Shown in pieces: positions 1-6,755 of a stretch of 10,857 nucleotides of DNA; positions within the stretch are counted from its first letter, which is position 1, and every line of letters begins with the position of its first letter. The stretch is from positions 1-10,857 of the forward strand of contig JABWAJ010000142.1 in NCBI GenBank assembly GCA_013361075.1. Direction: 5' to 3'. This DNA comes from Saprospiraceae bacterium (GTDB lineage: Bacteria; Bacteroidota; Bacteroidia; Chitinophagales; Saprospiraceae). Under the pieces are notes generated by a model. The model had not been told where the DNA came from and searched no databases. It saw only the letters and a list, made by a program, of their open reading frames with translations. The translations under genes and the position numbers were made by a program.

Positions 1-670
1 ACTGTTTCTTCTCAGCTTCCGTTCCACCGGCATCTTCGCAACCCGGGAAACGTGGCATTTGTTCTACCACTTTGAAGATTTCAGTTTCCTCTTCTTTTGG
101 AGGTGGTGGCGGCGGCGGTGGTGGCGGCGCTTTTTCCTCTACCGGAGCAGGGCGCTCAACTTGTGTTTCTTCGTTAATACTCTGATCCTGGAAGACCGGC
201 GTTTCCTCCGGTACCAAATCATCCGGCACAGCCTGAATCACAGGTGGCGGCGGTGGTGGTGGCGGCGGTGGCGGTTCGGCAGTACGCGGCGGTTCGATTT
301 CGATGTCTTCATCCATAACCAGAGCACCCTCCGGGATAAAGACTTTTTCTTCGTACTGCGTTACCCCAAATGCCAGAGCGGTTAATCCGACAGCAATAGC
401 CAATCCGAGGTTGAAAAAAGTGCCGCTAAGCCGGAATGAATCCGCTTCGGGGTACTTGTCTCTGACATCCAGAAAATGGCTATCGGCATACTTTTGAGCG
501 AGGTTTTTCGCAGACTGCCTGTTAAAGTAGCTTTTCATGGCGAAAATCAAGCCAATCATAGCAACAATCAGCAGCACGGTAACCACAGCAAATTCAGTAC
601 CGGTAGGGCCATTAAAAATGCCTCCCAGCAACGTGAACTGCCCACTCGATAAGAGAATGTCCGGGCTCAT
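1..670 (-). CDS. tonB: Energy transducer TonB, C-terminus cut off by window edge
   Basis: The first 223 residues can be read; the gene continues past the left edge. TonB links the inner-membrane proton motive force to outer-membrane TonB-dependent receptors. Two hydrophobic segments are visible, at about residues 25-46 and 84-104. The second is followed by an acidic stretch and two pure proline runs (133-143, 11 Pro; 182-191, 10 Pro), as expected for the periplasm-spanning linker. The signature VEQMPRFPGCE (201-212 region) is what normally opens the C-terminal TonB domain in Bacteroidota; that domain itself lies outside the window. The ATG at 670 is the first in-frame ATG after the stop at 746-748. 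Most TonBs have a single N-terminal helix, so the first helix is an N-terminal extension, with a charged linker between the two. gcvH lies 134 bp upstream on the same strand; cotranscription is possible but a hairpin sits between them. Confidence 0.9.
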   Translation of the reverse strand, partial: MSPDILLSSGQFTLLGGIFNGPTGTEFAVVTVLLIVAMIGLIFAMKSYFNRQSAKNLAQKYADSHFLDVRDKYPEADSFRLSGTFFNLGLAIAVGLTALAFGVTQYEEKVFIPEGALVMDEDIEIEPPRTAEPPPPPPPPPPPVIQAVPDDLVPEETPVFQDQSINEETQVERPAPVEEKAPPPPPPPPPPKEEETEIFKVVEQMPRFPGCEDAGGTEAEKKQ

Positions 671-777
671 ACTGACAAGGGTTTGAAAGTGATAAATTTT
701 TAACTCTTCGTTGGGCTTGGGCCGCAGCTTCCGCCTTTCTTCTATTCAGATGCAAGATAACACAACTTTGGTGCATG

Positions 778-799
778 TCTGGTAAAAAAAAATACCAGA
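778..799 (-). terminator. Small hairpin between gcvH and tonB, doubtful terminator
   Basis: CTGGTA (779-784) pairs with TACCAG (793-798), and one further T-A pair closes the outside. The loop is eight A on the plus strand, eight T on the minus strand. It begins 6 bases beyond the gcvH stop. The T-run is in the loop rather than after the stem, so this is not a textbook intrinsic terminator. It could attenuate read-through into tonB or have no role. Confidence 0.25.
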
Positions 800-804
800 G
801 CTTG

Positions 805-1197
805 TCAGCCTATTGTGGCCTCATAGGCTGCTGCATCCATCAACGCATCCAGTTCGCCCGGATTCGTCAGTTCAATTTTGACAATCCAGCCTTCTCCATA
901 CGGATCGCGGTTCACGAGTGTGGGGTCGTCACCTTTGGATTCGTCTAGCTGGCTGTTGAATTCCAGAATGGTACCGGACACCGGCATGAACAGTTCGGAA
1001 GTCGTTTTAACAGCCTCGACCGTGCCAAAAACAACTCCCTTTCCCAGGGTTTCGCCTACGGTATCCACTTCAATGTAGACCAATTCGTCCAATTCGCTTT
1101 GCGCAAAATCGGTGATGCCTACATACGCGACCTTTTCTCCTTCCAACCGGAGCCACTCGTGGTCTTCGGTATATTTCAGATTAGCTGGAAATTCCAT
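805..1197 (-). CDS. gcvH: Glycine cleavage system H protein (lipoyl carrier)
   Basis: 130 residues, the usual size of GcvH. The H protein carries a lipoyl group that shuttles the aminomethyl group of glycine between the P, T and L proteins of the cytoplasmic glycine cleavage complex. The N-terminus PANLKYTEDHEWLR is the family opening. The lipoylation site is Lys64 in FGTVEAVKTTSEL, with the following PVSG turn of the lipoyl hairpin, and the C-terminal GWIVKIEL strand is intact. I chose ATG 1197 because the protein then begins MEFPANLKY like its relatives; the frame could extend four codons to a TTG at 1209, which is less likely. The other glycine cleavage genes are not nearby. It is transcribed divergently from the GH3 gene and in the same direction as tonB. 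In related genomes I recall gcvH and tonB being close, often with a vanZ-like gene between; no such gene is present here. Confidence 0.96.
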   Translation of the reverse strand: MEFPANLKYTEDHEWLRLEGEKVAYVGITDFAQSELDELVYIEVDTVGETLGKGVVFGTVEAVKTTSELFMPVSGTILEFNSQLDESKGDDPTLVNRDPYGEGWIVKIELTNPGELDALMDAAAYEATIG

Positions 1198-1241
1198 AAT
1201 GCTTATCAATGATTTTGACGCTACCCTACAGAGGGCGCGCC

Positions 1242-1249
1242 CAAAAATA
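1242..1249 (-). promoter_or_regulatory. Possible -7 element of gcvH promoter
   Basis: On the minus strand this reads TATTTTTG, a full match to the Bacteroidota -7 consensus TAnnTTTG, 44 bases before the gcvH ATG. No good TTTG is seen 19-21 bases further upstream, so the call rests on one box. A 10-bp perfect palindrome, GGGCGCGCCC (1233-1242), abuts the box and would lie near the transcription start. Confidence 0.4.
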
Positions 1250-1321
1250 ATGGGATTTTTCTAATCTGCGATACCTTGTTGCAGAATTTTGCAGAAAGAG
1301 GATTGGCTTGTGCCCTTAAAG

Positions 1322-1352
1322 TTTCATTCCCCGTACAAATCCTCTATTTTTA
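1322..1352 (+). promoter_or_regulatory. Weak candidate promoter of the GH3-family gene
   Basis: TTTC (1322-1325) and TATTTTTA (1345-1352) are separated by 19 bases and each differs by one base from the Bacteroidota boxes TTTG and TAnnTTTG. The expected start would give a leader of about 15 bases before ATG 1373. This is only suggestive. Confidence 0.25.
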
Positions 1353-1372
1353 GCGTTTAGAAACAAATACAA

Positions 1373-2872
1373 ATGGGATTTCGCTCTTTTGTCATCAAAC
1401 CCTTAGCGCGCCGTACCGCACGCCATATTGCCGGGTGGTCGTCAAACGCCGTAGCCGCACAGGAAGCTGTGTTCCGGCAATTGCTGGAACAGGGAAGGCA
1501 TACTGCTTTTGGCAAGGCGCATGATTTTGACAAAATCACCCGTTATGAAATGTTCAGGGAATGTGTGCCCATCCGCGACTACGAAGCGCTGAGGCCTTGG
1601 ATTGACCGCATCAAAGCTGGCGAGCACGACGTTCTCTGGCCGGGCCGCCCGGCTTATTTTGCCAAAACATCCGGCACCACATCCGGTGTAAAATACATCC
1701 CGCTCACCCGTGACAGCCTACCCAACCACTTCGGCACTGCGCGCAATGCCCTGTTTAATTACTATGCCCGAACGGGGCGGGGCGAATGGCTCGACGGCAA
1801 AATGATTTTCCTGTCGGGCAGTCCGGAAATGGAATCTACAGGCGGTATTCCCACGGGGCGCCTGTCGGGCATTGTCAACCACCAGGTGCCATCCTGGTTG
1901 CGCACCAACCAGTTGCCCGGCTACCGCACCAACTGCATTGAGGCCTGGGAAGAGAAAGTAGAAAAAATTGTGGACGAAACCCTTCATCAGGACATGCGGC
2001 TCATCAGCGGCATTCCGCCCTGGGTGCAAATGTACTTCGAAAGGCTCCTGGCGCGCAGCGGCAAACATCATATAAAGGATGTGTTCCCGAATTACAGCAT
2101 GTTTGTCTATGGCGGCGTCAACTTTGAGCCTTACCGGGCTAAACTGGAACAATTGGCTGGCAAACGCATCGAAAGCCTGGAAACGTACCCGGCTTCGGAG
2201 GGCTTCATTGCTTTTCAGGATGATCCAACCAACCACGCACTGCTGCTGAATGCAGCGTCGGGCATCTTCTTCGAATTTGTACCCGCTGCTGAAATCTTCA
2301 GCGAGAACCCTACCCGGCTTTGGCTGAAAGACGTGGAACCGGGCGTAAACTATGCTTTGCTCATCAACAATAACGCCGGGCTTTGGGGCTACAACATCGG
2401 CGACACGGTGGAATTTGTGTCACTCAACCCGCCCCGGCTGCTCGTCACGGGTCGGGTGAAGCATTTCATATCTGCTTTTGGAGAACACGTCATCGGCAAA
2501 GAAGTGGAGGAAGCCCTGTTGCAGGCGGCGCAGGCACAGGGGGTACGCGTGGTGGAGTTCACCGTAGCACCCCAGATTGCTCCTCCCGAAGGCGGCCAGC
2601 CTTACCACGAGTGGTTCATCGAGTTTGACGAAACGCCGCAGGATCCCGCTGCTTTCGCTGCTGCCCTCAATGCTGCCATGGTGAAACAAAATATTTACTA
2701 CCGCGATCTCATTGAAGGGAATATCCTGCGCCCTTTAGTCGTGCGTGCCCTGCGACGGGATGCTTTCCGGGATTACATGAAGCGGGAAGGGAAACTCGGC
2801 GGGCAGAATAAGGTGCCGCGGTTGTCGAATGACCGCAGAATTGCGGAGGGGTTGGGAGGTTCTGTTGAATGA
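1373..2872 (+). CDS. GH3-family acyl-adenylating protein (GH3 auxin-responsive promoter family)
   Basis: 499 residues, full length for bacterial GH3-family proteins. Plant GH3 enzymes adenylate carboxylic-acid hormones and join them to amino acids; the substrate of the bacteroidete versions is not known to me and I do not infer one. The ATP-binding loop is AKTSGTTSGVKYIPLT with SGTTSG at 100-105. The second adenylation motif is YPASEGF (272-278), and GLWGYNIGDTVEF (336-348) corresponds to the nucleotide-binding Y-x-x-G-D motif. A C-terminal KLGGQNKVPRLSNDR segment (about 475-490) is typical of the family. No signal peptide or membrane segment is seen, so the protein should be cytoplasmic. All key motifs are intact. 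Codon use is GC-rich and native-looking. The next gene in the same direction begins 110 bp downstream, across a long inverted repeat that may separate the two transcripts. Confidence 0.93.
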   Translation: MGFRSFVIKPLARRTARHIAGWSSNAVAAQEAVFRQLLEQGRHTAFGKAHDFDKITRYEMFRECVPIRDYEALRPWIDRIKAGEHDVLWPGRPAYFAKTSGTTSGVKYIPLTRDSLPNHFGTARNALFNYYARTGRGEWLDGKMIFLSGSPEMESTGGIPTGRLSGIVNHQVPSWLRTNQLPGYRTNCIEAWEEKVEKIVDETLHQDMRLISGIPPWVQMYFERLLARSGKHHIKDVFPNYSMFVYGGVNFEPYRAKLEQLAGKRIESLETYPASEGFIAFQDDPTNHALLLNAASGIFFEFVPAAEIFSENPTRLWLKDVEPGVNYALLINNNAGLWGYNIGDTVEFVSLNPPRLLVTGRVKHFISAFGEHVIGKEVEEALLQAAQAQGVRVVEFTVAPQIAPPEGGQPYHEWFIEFDETPQDPAAFAAALNAAMVKQNIYYRDLIEGNILRPLVVRALRRDAFRDYMKREGKLGGQNKVPRLSNDRRIAEGLGGSVE

Positions 2873-2963
2873 TGAACATCAACAAGGAACCTCGAATACT
2901 GAAATCTATCCGTCACCCCAATTTCGATATTGGATATTCCTTGTTTGGGTGTTCTTCTGTTCA
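2864..2963. repeat. Long imperfect inverted repeat between two plus-strand genes
   Basis: The arm 2881-2905 (begins AACAAGGAACC) matches the reverse complement of 2921-2945 (ends ATTCCTTGTT) at 20 of 25 positions, around a 15-base loop (2906-2920). The pairing can be extended outward with gaps: GTTGAATGATGAACATC on the left against TGGGTGTTCTTCTGTTCA on the right. The structure starts inside the last codons of the GH3 gene and ends 20 bases before the hydrolase ATG. Arms rich in ATTC, GATATT and CCTTGTT resemble the dispersed intergenic palindromes I associate with this group of bacteria, but that resemblance is from memory. It may act as a terminator, as an mRNA-stabilising hairpin or as a REP-like element. 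Confidence 0.6.
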
Positions 2964-2982
2964 AATTTAAAATCAACATTCG

Positions 2983-3810
2983 ATGAACCGCGCCCGGTTA
3001 ATTTTAAAATATACCCTCGGCGTCCTACTCGCCATTCCGCTTTCTCCTCTCCTCTACTTTCAGGGGGTGCGCGTCAAAAAGACCATGCCCAAACTGCCGG
3101 AAGCAACCGGAAATGAAGGCATAGCCGGTACTCCGGAGCCTTCACTTCGGCTGTTGGTGCTGGGCGAAAGTACCATGGCGGGTGTCGGCGTAGATACCCA
3201 CGAAAATGGATTTGCCGGACACTTAGCCCGGTACCTCGCTGCTCAATGTGCTACCGGCGTCGCCTGGAACGTTGTGGCAAAAAGCGGCTATTCTGCGAAA
3301 AAAGCGCGCGAAAAATTAGTGCCCCTGATCGCTGGCGAACCCGCCGATTTAATTGTGGTAGGCCTGGGGGCCAATGATGCATTTGAATTAAACCGCCCTT
3401 GGGTATGGGGCCGCGATGCAAGTGCTCTCATCACCGCCATTCGCGCAAAGGCAGGCAATGCGCCCATCGTTTTCCTGAGTATGCCACCCATCAAAGAATT
3501 TCCGGCATTTCCGGAATTAGTTCGGTTTTTTATTGGCAATCTGTCGGTTATGCTTGCGCAAACGCTGATGCAGGAGGTGAAAAAGCACGATAGGGTGTAT
3601 TACGTTGATGGCGGACTGTCGCCTGCCGATTGGGAGAAGCGGTACACAGGGCAGTACCAGCGGGCCGATTTTTTCAGCGATGGTGTGCATCCTTCGGGCT
3701 TGACTTATCGAATTTGGGCAGAAACTACAGGGGGATTTATAATTGAAAATGAAGAAATTATGAATTACGTAAAGTTTCTCAAAATCCGTTCCCGGTCTTC
3801 GCTCTCCTGA
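2983..3810 (+). CDS. Membrane-anchored SGNH/GDSL-type hydrolase
   Basis: 275 residues. An N-terminal positive patch (NRAR) and a hydrophobic stretch (about 8-26) suggest a signal anchor or uncleaved signal, which would place the enzyme outside the inner membrane. The SGNH blocks are present in order: GES (61-63) with nucleophile Ser63; Gly102 of block II in AKSGYSA; GAND (129-132) with Asn131; and DGVHPS (233-238) with Asp233 and His236 completing the triad. It is therefore an esterase, lipase or acyl-hydrolase; the substrate is unknown. Block I reads GES instead of GDS, which is common in the family. The final 20 or so residues (from about IENEEIMNY) look unlike an SGNH C-terminus and are encoded where the gene overlaps the 3' end of the convergent toxin gene by 46 bases. 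The tail may have been created by insertion of the toxin-antitoxin cassette. Confidence 0.88.
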   Translation: MNRARLILKYTLGVLLAIPLSPLLYFQGVRVKKTMPKLPEATGNEGIAGTPEPSLRLLVLGESTMAGVGVDTHENGFAGHLARYLAAQCATGVAWNVVAKSGYSAKKAREKLVPLIAGEPADLIVVGLGANDAFELNRPWVWGRDASALITAIRAKAGNAPIVFLSMPPIKEFPAFPELVRFFIGNLSVMLAQTLMQEVKKHDRVYYVDGGLSPADWEKRYTGQYQRADFFSDGVHPSGLTYRIWAETTGGFIIENEEIMNYVKFLKIRSRSSLS

Positions 3811-4109
3811 TCGCTTTTGTGGTACAGTTCAATAAAAACAATCCTGACTTCTGCTTCATACCAGGCGTAAACCAATCTCAATCCGGAATTCACGCCCCTG
3901 CCTTTCAGGCTTTTGCAGGCAATTTTTTTGACTTTGATAACGCAGGTTTCAATGCCAAGCCCGTCAATCCGGAAGCTGAAAGGTGGCCGTTCGTTGGGTT
4001 CGACTTTGAGTACTTTACGGACTACGCCCAAGTCATCATGCAAACTTTGGTAGCGCTTGAGCAATTGTTTTACATCCTTACGGAATTCGTCCAATTCATC
4101 AAAAGTCAT
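3765..4109 (-). CDS. RelE/HigB-like toxin of a Panacea-type toxin-antitoxin pair
   Basis: 114 residues, the size of RelE/ParE-fold toxins. Visible features are a helical N-terminus FRKDVKQLLKRYQSL (9-23), then beta strands including KVKKIACKSLKGRG (59-72) and SGLRLVYAWY (75-84), and a C-terminal IELYHKSDQESEDRERI (93-109). This last block, with Tyr, His, Lys and Arg, is what I associate with RelE-superfamily toxins of this subtype. Such toxins are usually ribosome-dependent mRNA endonucleases; that activity is inferred, not shown. The ATG overlaps the TGA of the upstream antitoxin gene as ATGA, so the two are translationally coupled. Antitoxin first and toxin second is the RelBE-like order, not the HigBA order. 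The 3' end overlaps the SGNH hydrolase gene tail to tail by 46 bases. Confidence 0.8.
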   Translation of the reverse strand: MTFDELDEFRKDVKQLLKRYQSLHDDLGVVRKVLKVEPNERPPFSFRIDGLGIETCVIKVKKIACKSLKGRGVNSGLRLVYAWYEAEVRIVFIELYHKSDQESEDRERILRNFT

Positions 4110-4909
4110 GGTTGTTCGGGTTCGTCGTTATAGGTTCTCACAGAAAAAGGAGCTTCGCGGTAAAAGGCTAATTCGTAATCTAAAATTTCACCTTCCTCAG
4201 AAGCTTTCCAGGGCATGTCGCGGTGGGAATATTCGCTGATGGCTGCAGCTGACCAATCCGAAAACTGCTCGATGACCTGATCTATAGTTTCTTTTTCGGC
4301 GGCGTTCATTTGGGTCAAATCGGCTTTTTTCAGGGGCAGATACCGGGTTTGCGGATAACCGTGATATTCCGTTTTAATGCGCTGCAAATCCCCATTTGTG
4401 ATCATTTGAAAAAGAATGCTGTCCAATTTTTGAGGTACAGGGCCATAGGGCAACTTGCGGTATTGTGCTCCGGTAAGGTGGGTTTCATACTTTTCATAGT
4501 AATTGAAATCGCAGAAATACAGCAGTTTATACAAAACTGTTTCGCCGACATTGGGTTTTCCGGCGCAACGCTCTAAGATGTAAAGCAGTATGTTTTTAAA
4601 ACGGTTTACGTTAAACTCTGGCACGGCAACTCTCGCTTCCGTTTTGACAGGCGGCTTTGCATTTTCCGGCTTTAATTTTTCCATCGCCTGGAAATCTTTA
4701 GCTAAAAATTTGTCTAACGAAAAGCCAAGTAGTTCTGCCAATTGGATCAATTCCATGATGGATACGTTGCGCCTGCCCAGCTCCATTTGAGCAACGGACG
4801 ACCGTGGGATGTCAAGAAACTTAGCCAAATCTTCCTGAGATAAGCCTTTTAACTTTCTAAGTTCCAGTATTCTTTTCCCAATAAGTCCTGGTGACAACCT
4901 TGCATCCAT
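4106..4909 (-). CDS. Xre-HTH plus Panacea (DUF4065) antitoxin
   Basis: 267 residues in two parts. Residues 9-64 form an Xre/HTH_3 domain (LRKLKGLSQEDLAKFLDIP, recognition helix around RSSVAQMELGRR 36-47). After a proline/lysine linker (79-100), residues about 104-235 are a Panacea domain, the family formerly DUF4065 with SocA and GepA. Its signs are VLYKLLYFCDFNYYEKY (125-141), GAQYRKLPYGPVP (147-159) and SHRDMPW (228-234). Published work describes Panacea as a hyperpromiscuous antitoxin domain that pairs with many unrelated toxins. Here the partner is RelE-like. The HTH half probably represses the operon by binding its own promoter, where paired AAATGTTC repeats are seen. ATG 4909 gives a complete HTH and follows a consensus promoter by about 20 bases. 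The gene reads like a complete, functional copy. Confidence 0.87.
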   Translation of the reverse strand: MDARLSPGLIGKRILELRKLKGLSQEDLAKFLDIPRSSVAQMELGRRNVSIMELIQLAELLGFSLDKFLAKDFQAMEKLKPENAKPPVKTEARVAVPEFNVNRFKNILLYILERCAGKPNVGETVLYKLLYFCDFNYYEKYETHLTGAQYRKLPYGPVPQKLDSILFQMITNGDLQRIKTEYHGYPQTRYLPLKKADLTQMNAAEKETIDQVIEQFSDWSAAAISEYSHRDMPWKASEEGEILDYELAFYREAPFSVRTYNDEPEQP

Positions 4910-4928
4910 AGTTGTAGTCTATTTGATG

Positions 4929-4960
4929 CAAATTTAATAAATGTTCTTTTTTTAAACAAA
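4929..4960 (-). promoter_or_regulatory. Consensus Bacteroidota promoter of the toxin-antitoxin operon
   Basis: On the minus strand TTTG (4960-4957) and TAAATTTG (4936-4929) are separated by 20 bases. Both boxes match the Bacteroidota consensus (-33 TTTG, -7 TAnnTTTG) exactly and the spacing is in the usual range of 19-21. The -7 box lies 19 bases before ATG 4909, so the leader would be short. No Shine-Dalgarno is seen, which is normal in this phylum. Confidence 0.75.
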
Positions 4961-4969
4961 AAAATGTTC
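4939..4969. promoter_or_regulatory. Candidate antitoxin operator: paired AAATGTTC repeats
   Basis: AAATGTTC occurs at 4939-4946 and again at 4962-4969, 23 bases apart, on either side of the -33 box. Between them a T7-AAAC-A7 stretch (4947-4964) is also self-complementary. Placement over the promoter of an Xre-HTH antitoxin makes these the best candidates for its binding sites. The region is AT-rich, so chance is not excluded. Confidence 0.4.
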
Positions 4970-5061
4970 ATATTTGCAACAGGTTTTCAACAACGTGCAT
5001 CATTCCTCATTAGCCAAATTGTTTACTTTAGCGCATAATTTTTTCACGAACCTGCACCCCA

Positions 5062-6618
5062 ATGTTGGTCAAAACTTATTCCAGCGCAGTACACGGCGTT
5101 GATGCACGTACCATCACTGTAGAAATCAATACCGGCGGCAATGTCACGGTGGGCAACCAGTTTTATTTTTTGGTCGGTTTACCCGACAATGCAGTCAAAG
5201 AAGGCTTCCAGCGGATCGAAGCAGCCGTAAAAAACAGCCGGTACAACATGTTGCGGGTAAAAACAGTCGTCAACCTCGCTCCCGCTGACATCCGGAAGGA
5301 GGGCTCGGCATACGACCTGCCCATCGCGGTGGGCTATTTGGCGGCAACGGATCAAATCAACAGCGAAGACTTAGACAAATTCCTGATGATGGGCGAGTTG
5401 TCGCTCGATGGCAGCCTGCGGCCCATAAAAGGTGCGTTGCCAATTGCCATTCAGGCGCGGCGCGAAAAATTCAGAGGGGTCATCCTGCCCAAAGTTAATG
5501 CCCGGGAAGCTGCCATCGTGAGCGATATTGAAGTTTACGGCGTGGAAAACCTCCAGGAAGCGGTGGGATTTTTGAACGGGGATCTGCAATTGAGTCCCGT
5601 AACGGTGAATACCCGCGAAGAGTTTTTCGATACCCAAAATGTTTATAACGTTGACTTTTCAGACGTGAAAGGCCAGGAAAACATCAAGCGTTCGCTCGAA
5701 ATTGCAGCTGCCGGCGGCCACAACGCCATCCTGATCGGCCCTCCGGGGGCCGGGAAAACCATGCTGGCGCGGCGGTTACCCACCATCCTGCCGCCGCTTA
5801 ACCTGTACGAAGCGCTCGAAACCACCAAAATTCACTCGGTAGCCGGTATTTTGCCTTCCAACGCGGCGCTGATTTCCACAAGGCCGTTCCGGTCGCCGCA
5901 CCATACCATCAGCGATGTCGCCCTGGTAGGCGGTGGCTCCAACCCAATGCCCGGCGAGATTTCCCTGGCACACAACGGAGTATTGTTCCTCGACGAACTG
6001 CCCGAGTTCAAACGCACGGTACTGGAAGTACTGCGCCAGCCTATGGAGGAACGCCGGGTGACCATTTCCCGTGCAAAAATTTCGATCGAATACCCCTCCA
6101 GCTTTATGCTCATTGCTTCGATGAACCCCTGCCCCTGCGGCTACCACAACCACCCTGAAAAGGATTGCGTGTGCGGTCCTGGCGTAGTGAAGCGCTACCT
6201 GAGCCGCATTTCCGGCCCCCTGCTCGATCGCATTGACCTGCACGTGGAGGTGACGCCGGTTTCGTTCGACGAATTGGCCGACCAGCGACCGCCTTCAGAA
6301 AGCAGCAAAGACATCGTGGAGCGCGTCGTGCGTGCCCGCGAAATCCAGATCGAACGCTTTAAGGAACTGAACGGTATTTACAGCAATGCGCAAATGCCCA
6401 GCCGCATGGTGCGTGAGGTGTGCGCAGTGAACCAGGCTGGCCAAACCCTCATTAAAAAAGCAATGGAACGGCTCCAGCTTTCTGCCCGCGCTTACGACCG
6501 GATTTTGAAAGTTGCACGCACCTGTGCTGATCTCGCCGGCAGCCCGGAGATCAAAATTGAGCATTTGGCGGAGGCGATTCATTTCCGGACGCTGGACCGG
6601 GAGGGATGGGCAGGGTGA
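5062..6618 (+). CDS. yifB: YifB/ComM-family Mg-chelatase-like AAA+ ATPase
   Basis: 518 residues, full length for the family. Residues 1-180 form the Lon-S16-like ChlI N-terminal domain. The AAA+ module has Walker A GPPGAGKT (226-233), the FRSPHHT motif (276-282), Walker B GVLFLDELPEF (306-316) and an arginine-bearing LLDRIDLHV (387-395). A cysteine cluster CPCGYHNHPEKDCVCGP (357, 359, 369, 371) is characteristic of YifB. The C-terminal Mg_chelatase_C helical domain (about 415-515) ends with HFRTLDREG. In naturally transformable bacteria the family member ComM is a hexameric branch-migration helicase that aids integration of incoming DNA; the same role here is inference. It is divergent from the toxin-antitoxin operon, with 152 bp between starts. 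A near -7 box, TACTTTAG (5024-5031, one mismatch), lies 30 bases before the ATG, but I find no matching -33 box. Confidence 0.95.
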   Translation: MLVKTYSSAVHGVDARTITVEINTGGNVTVGNQFYFLVGLPDNAVKEGFQRIEAAVKNSRYNMLRVKTVVNLAPADIRKEGSAYDLPIAVGYLAATDQINSEDLDKFLMMGELSLDGSLRPIKGALPIAIQARREKFRGVILPKVNAREAAIVSDIEVYGVENLQEAVGFLNGDLQLSPVTVNTREEFFDTQNVYNVDFSDVKGQENIKRSLEIAAAGGHNAILIGPPGAGKTMLARRLPTILPPLNLYEALETTKIHSVAGILPSNAALISTRPFRSPHHTISDVALVGGGSNPMPGEISLAHNGVLFLDELPEFKRTVLEVLRQPMEERRVTISRAKISIEYPSSFMLIASMNPCPCGYHNHPEKDCVCGPGVVKRYLSRISGPLLDRIDLHVEVTPVSFDELADQRPPSESSKDIVERVVRAREIQIERFKELNGIYSNAQMPSRMVREVCAVNQAGQTLIKKAMERLQLSARAYDRILKVARTCADLAGSPEIKIEHLAEAIHFRTLDREGWAG

Positions 6619-6620
6619 AA

Positions 6621-6640
6621 CGGGTTGGAGCTTCAACCCG
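6621..6640 (+). terminator. Hairpin just after yifB
   Basis: CGGGTTG (6621-6627) pairs perfectly with CAACCCG (6634-6640). One G-T wobble extends the stem inward and leaves an AGCT loop. It begins 2 bases after the yifB stop. There is no T-tract, so it may be a factor-dependent or RNA-stabilising 3' hairpin rather than a classical intrinsic terminator. Confidence 0.5.
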
Positions 6641-6710
6641 AGCTGGGCTGTATCCGGCACTGAAGGCGGCCCGGTTGGATCGTTGCGGTAGGAGTGACCT
6701 TTAATCGTCT

Positions 6711-6751
6711 GCTACTAACGAACTGATTGCTAAGCACGGTTCGTTAGTAGC
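6711..6751. terminator. 13-bp perfect inverted repeat between convergent genes
   Basis: GCTACTAACGAAC (6711-6723) is the exact reverse complement of GTTCGTTAGTAGC (6739-6751), with a 15-base loop. It lies between the 3' end of yifB (plus) and 4 bases past the stop of the Rpn gene (minus). That position suits a bidirectional transcription barrier. No T-run follows on either strand. A remnant repeat of a mobile element is the alternative. Confidence 0.55.
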
Positions 6752-6755
6752 CCAT

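Noticed and set aside
59..385. Plus-strand open frame rich in Trp and Arg
   Set aside because: It is the complement of the TonB proline-rich linker; the WWRRRWW runs come from antisense proline codons.
778..799. Strong intrinsic terminator after gcvH
   Set aside because: The T-run is in the loop, not after the stem, so only a low-confidence hairpin is listed.
1718..2236. 172-codon minus-strand frame inside the GH3 gene
   Set aside because: It lies wholly antisense to a clearly conserved enzyme and resembles no family.
5776..6243. 155-codon minus-strand frame inside yifB
   Set aside because: It is antisense to the conserved AAA+ core and has no recognisable domain.
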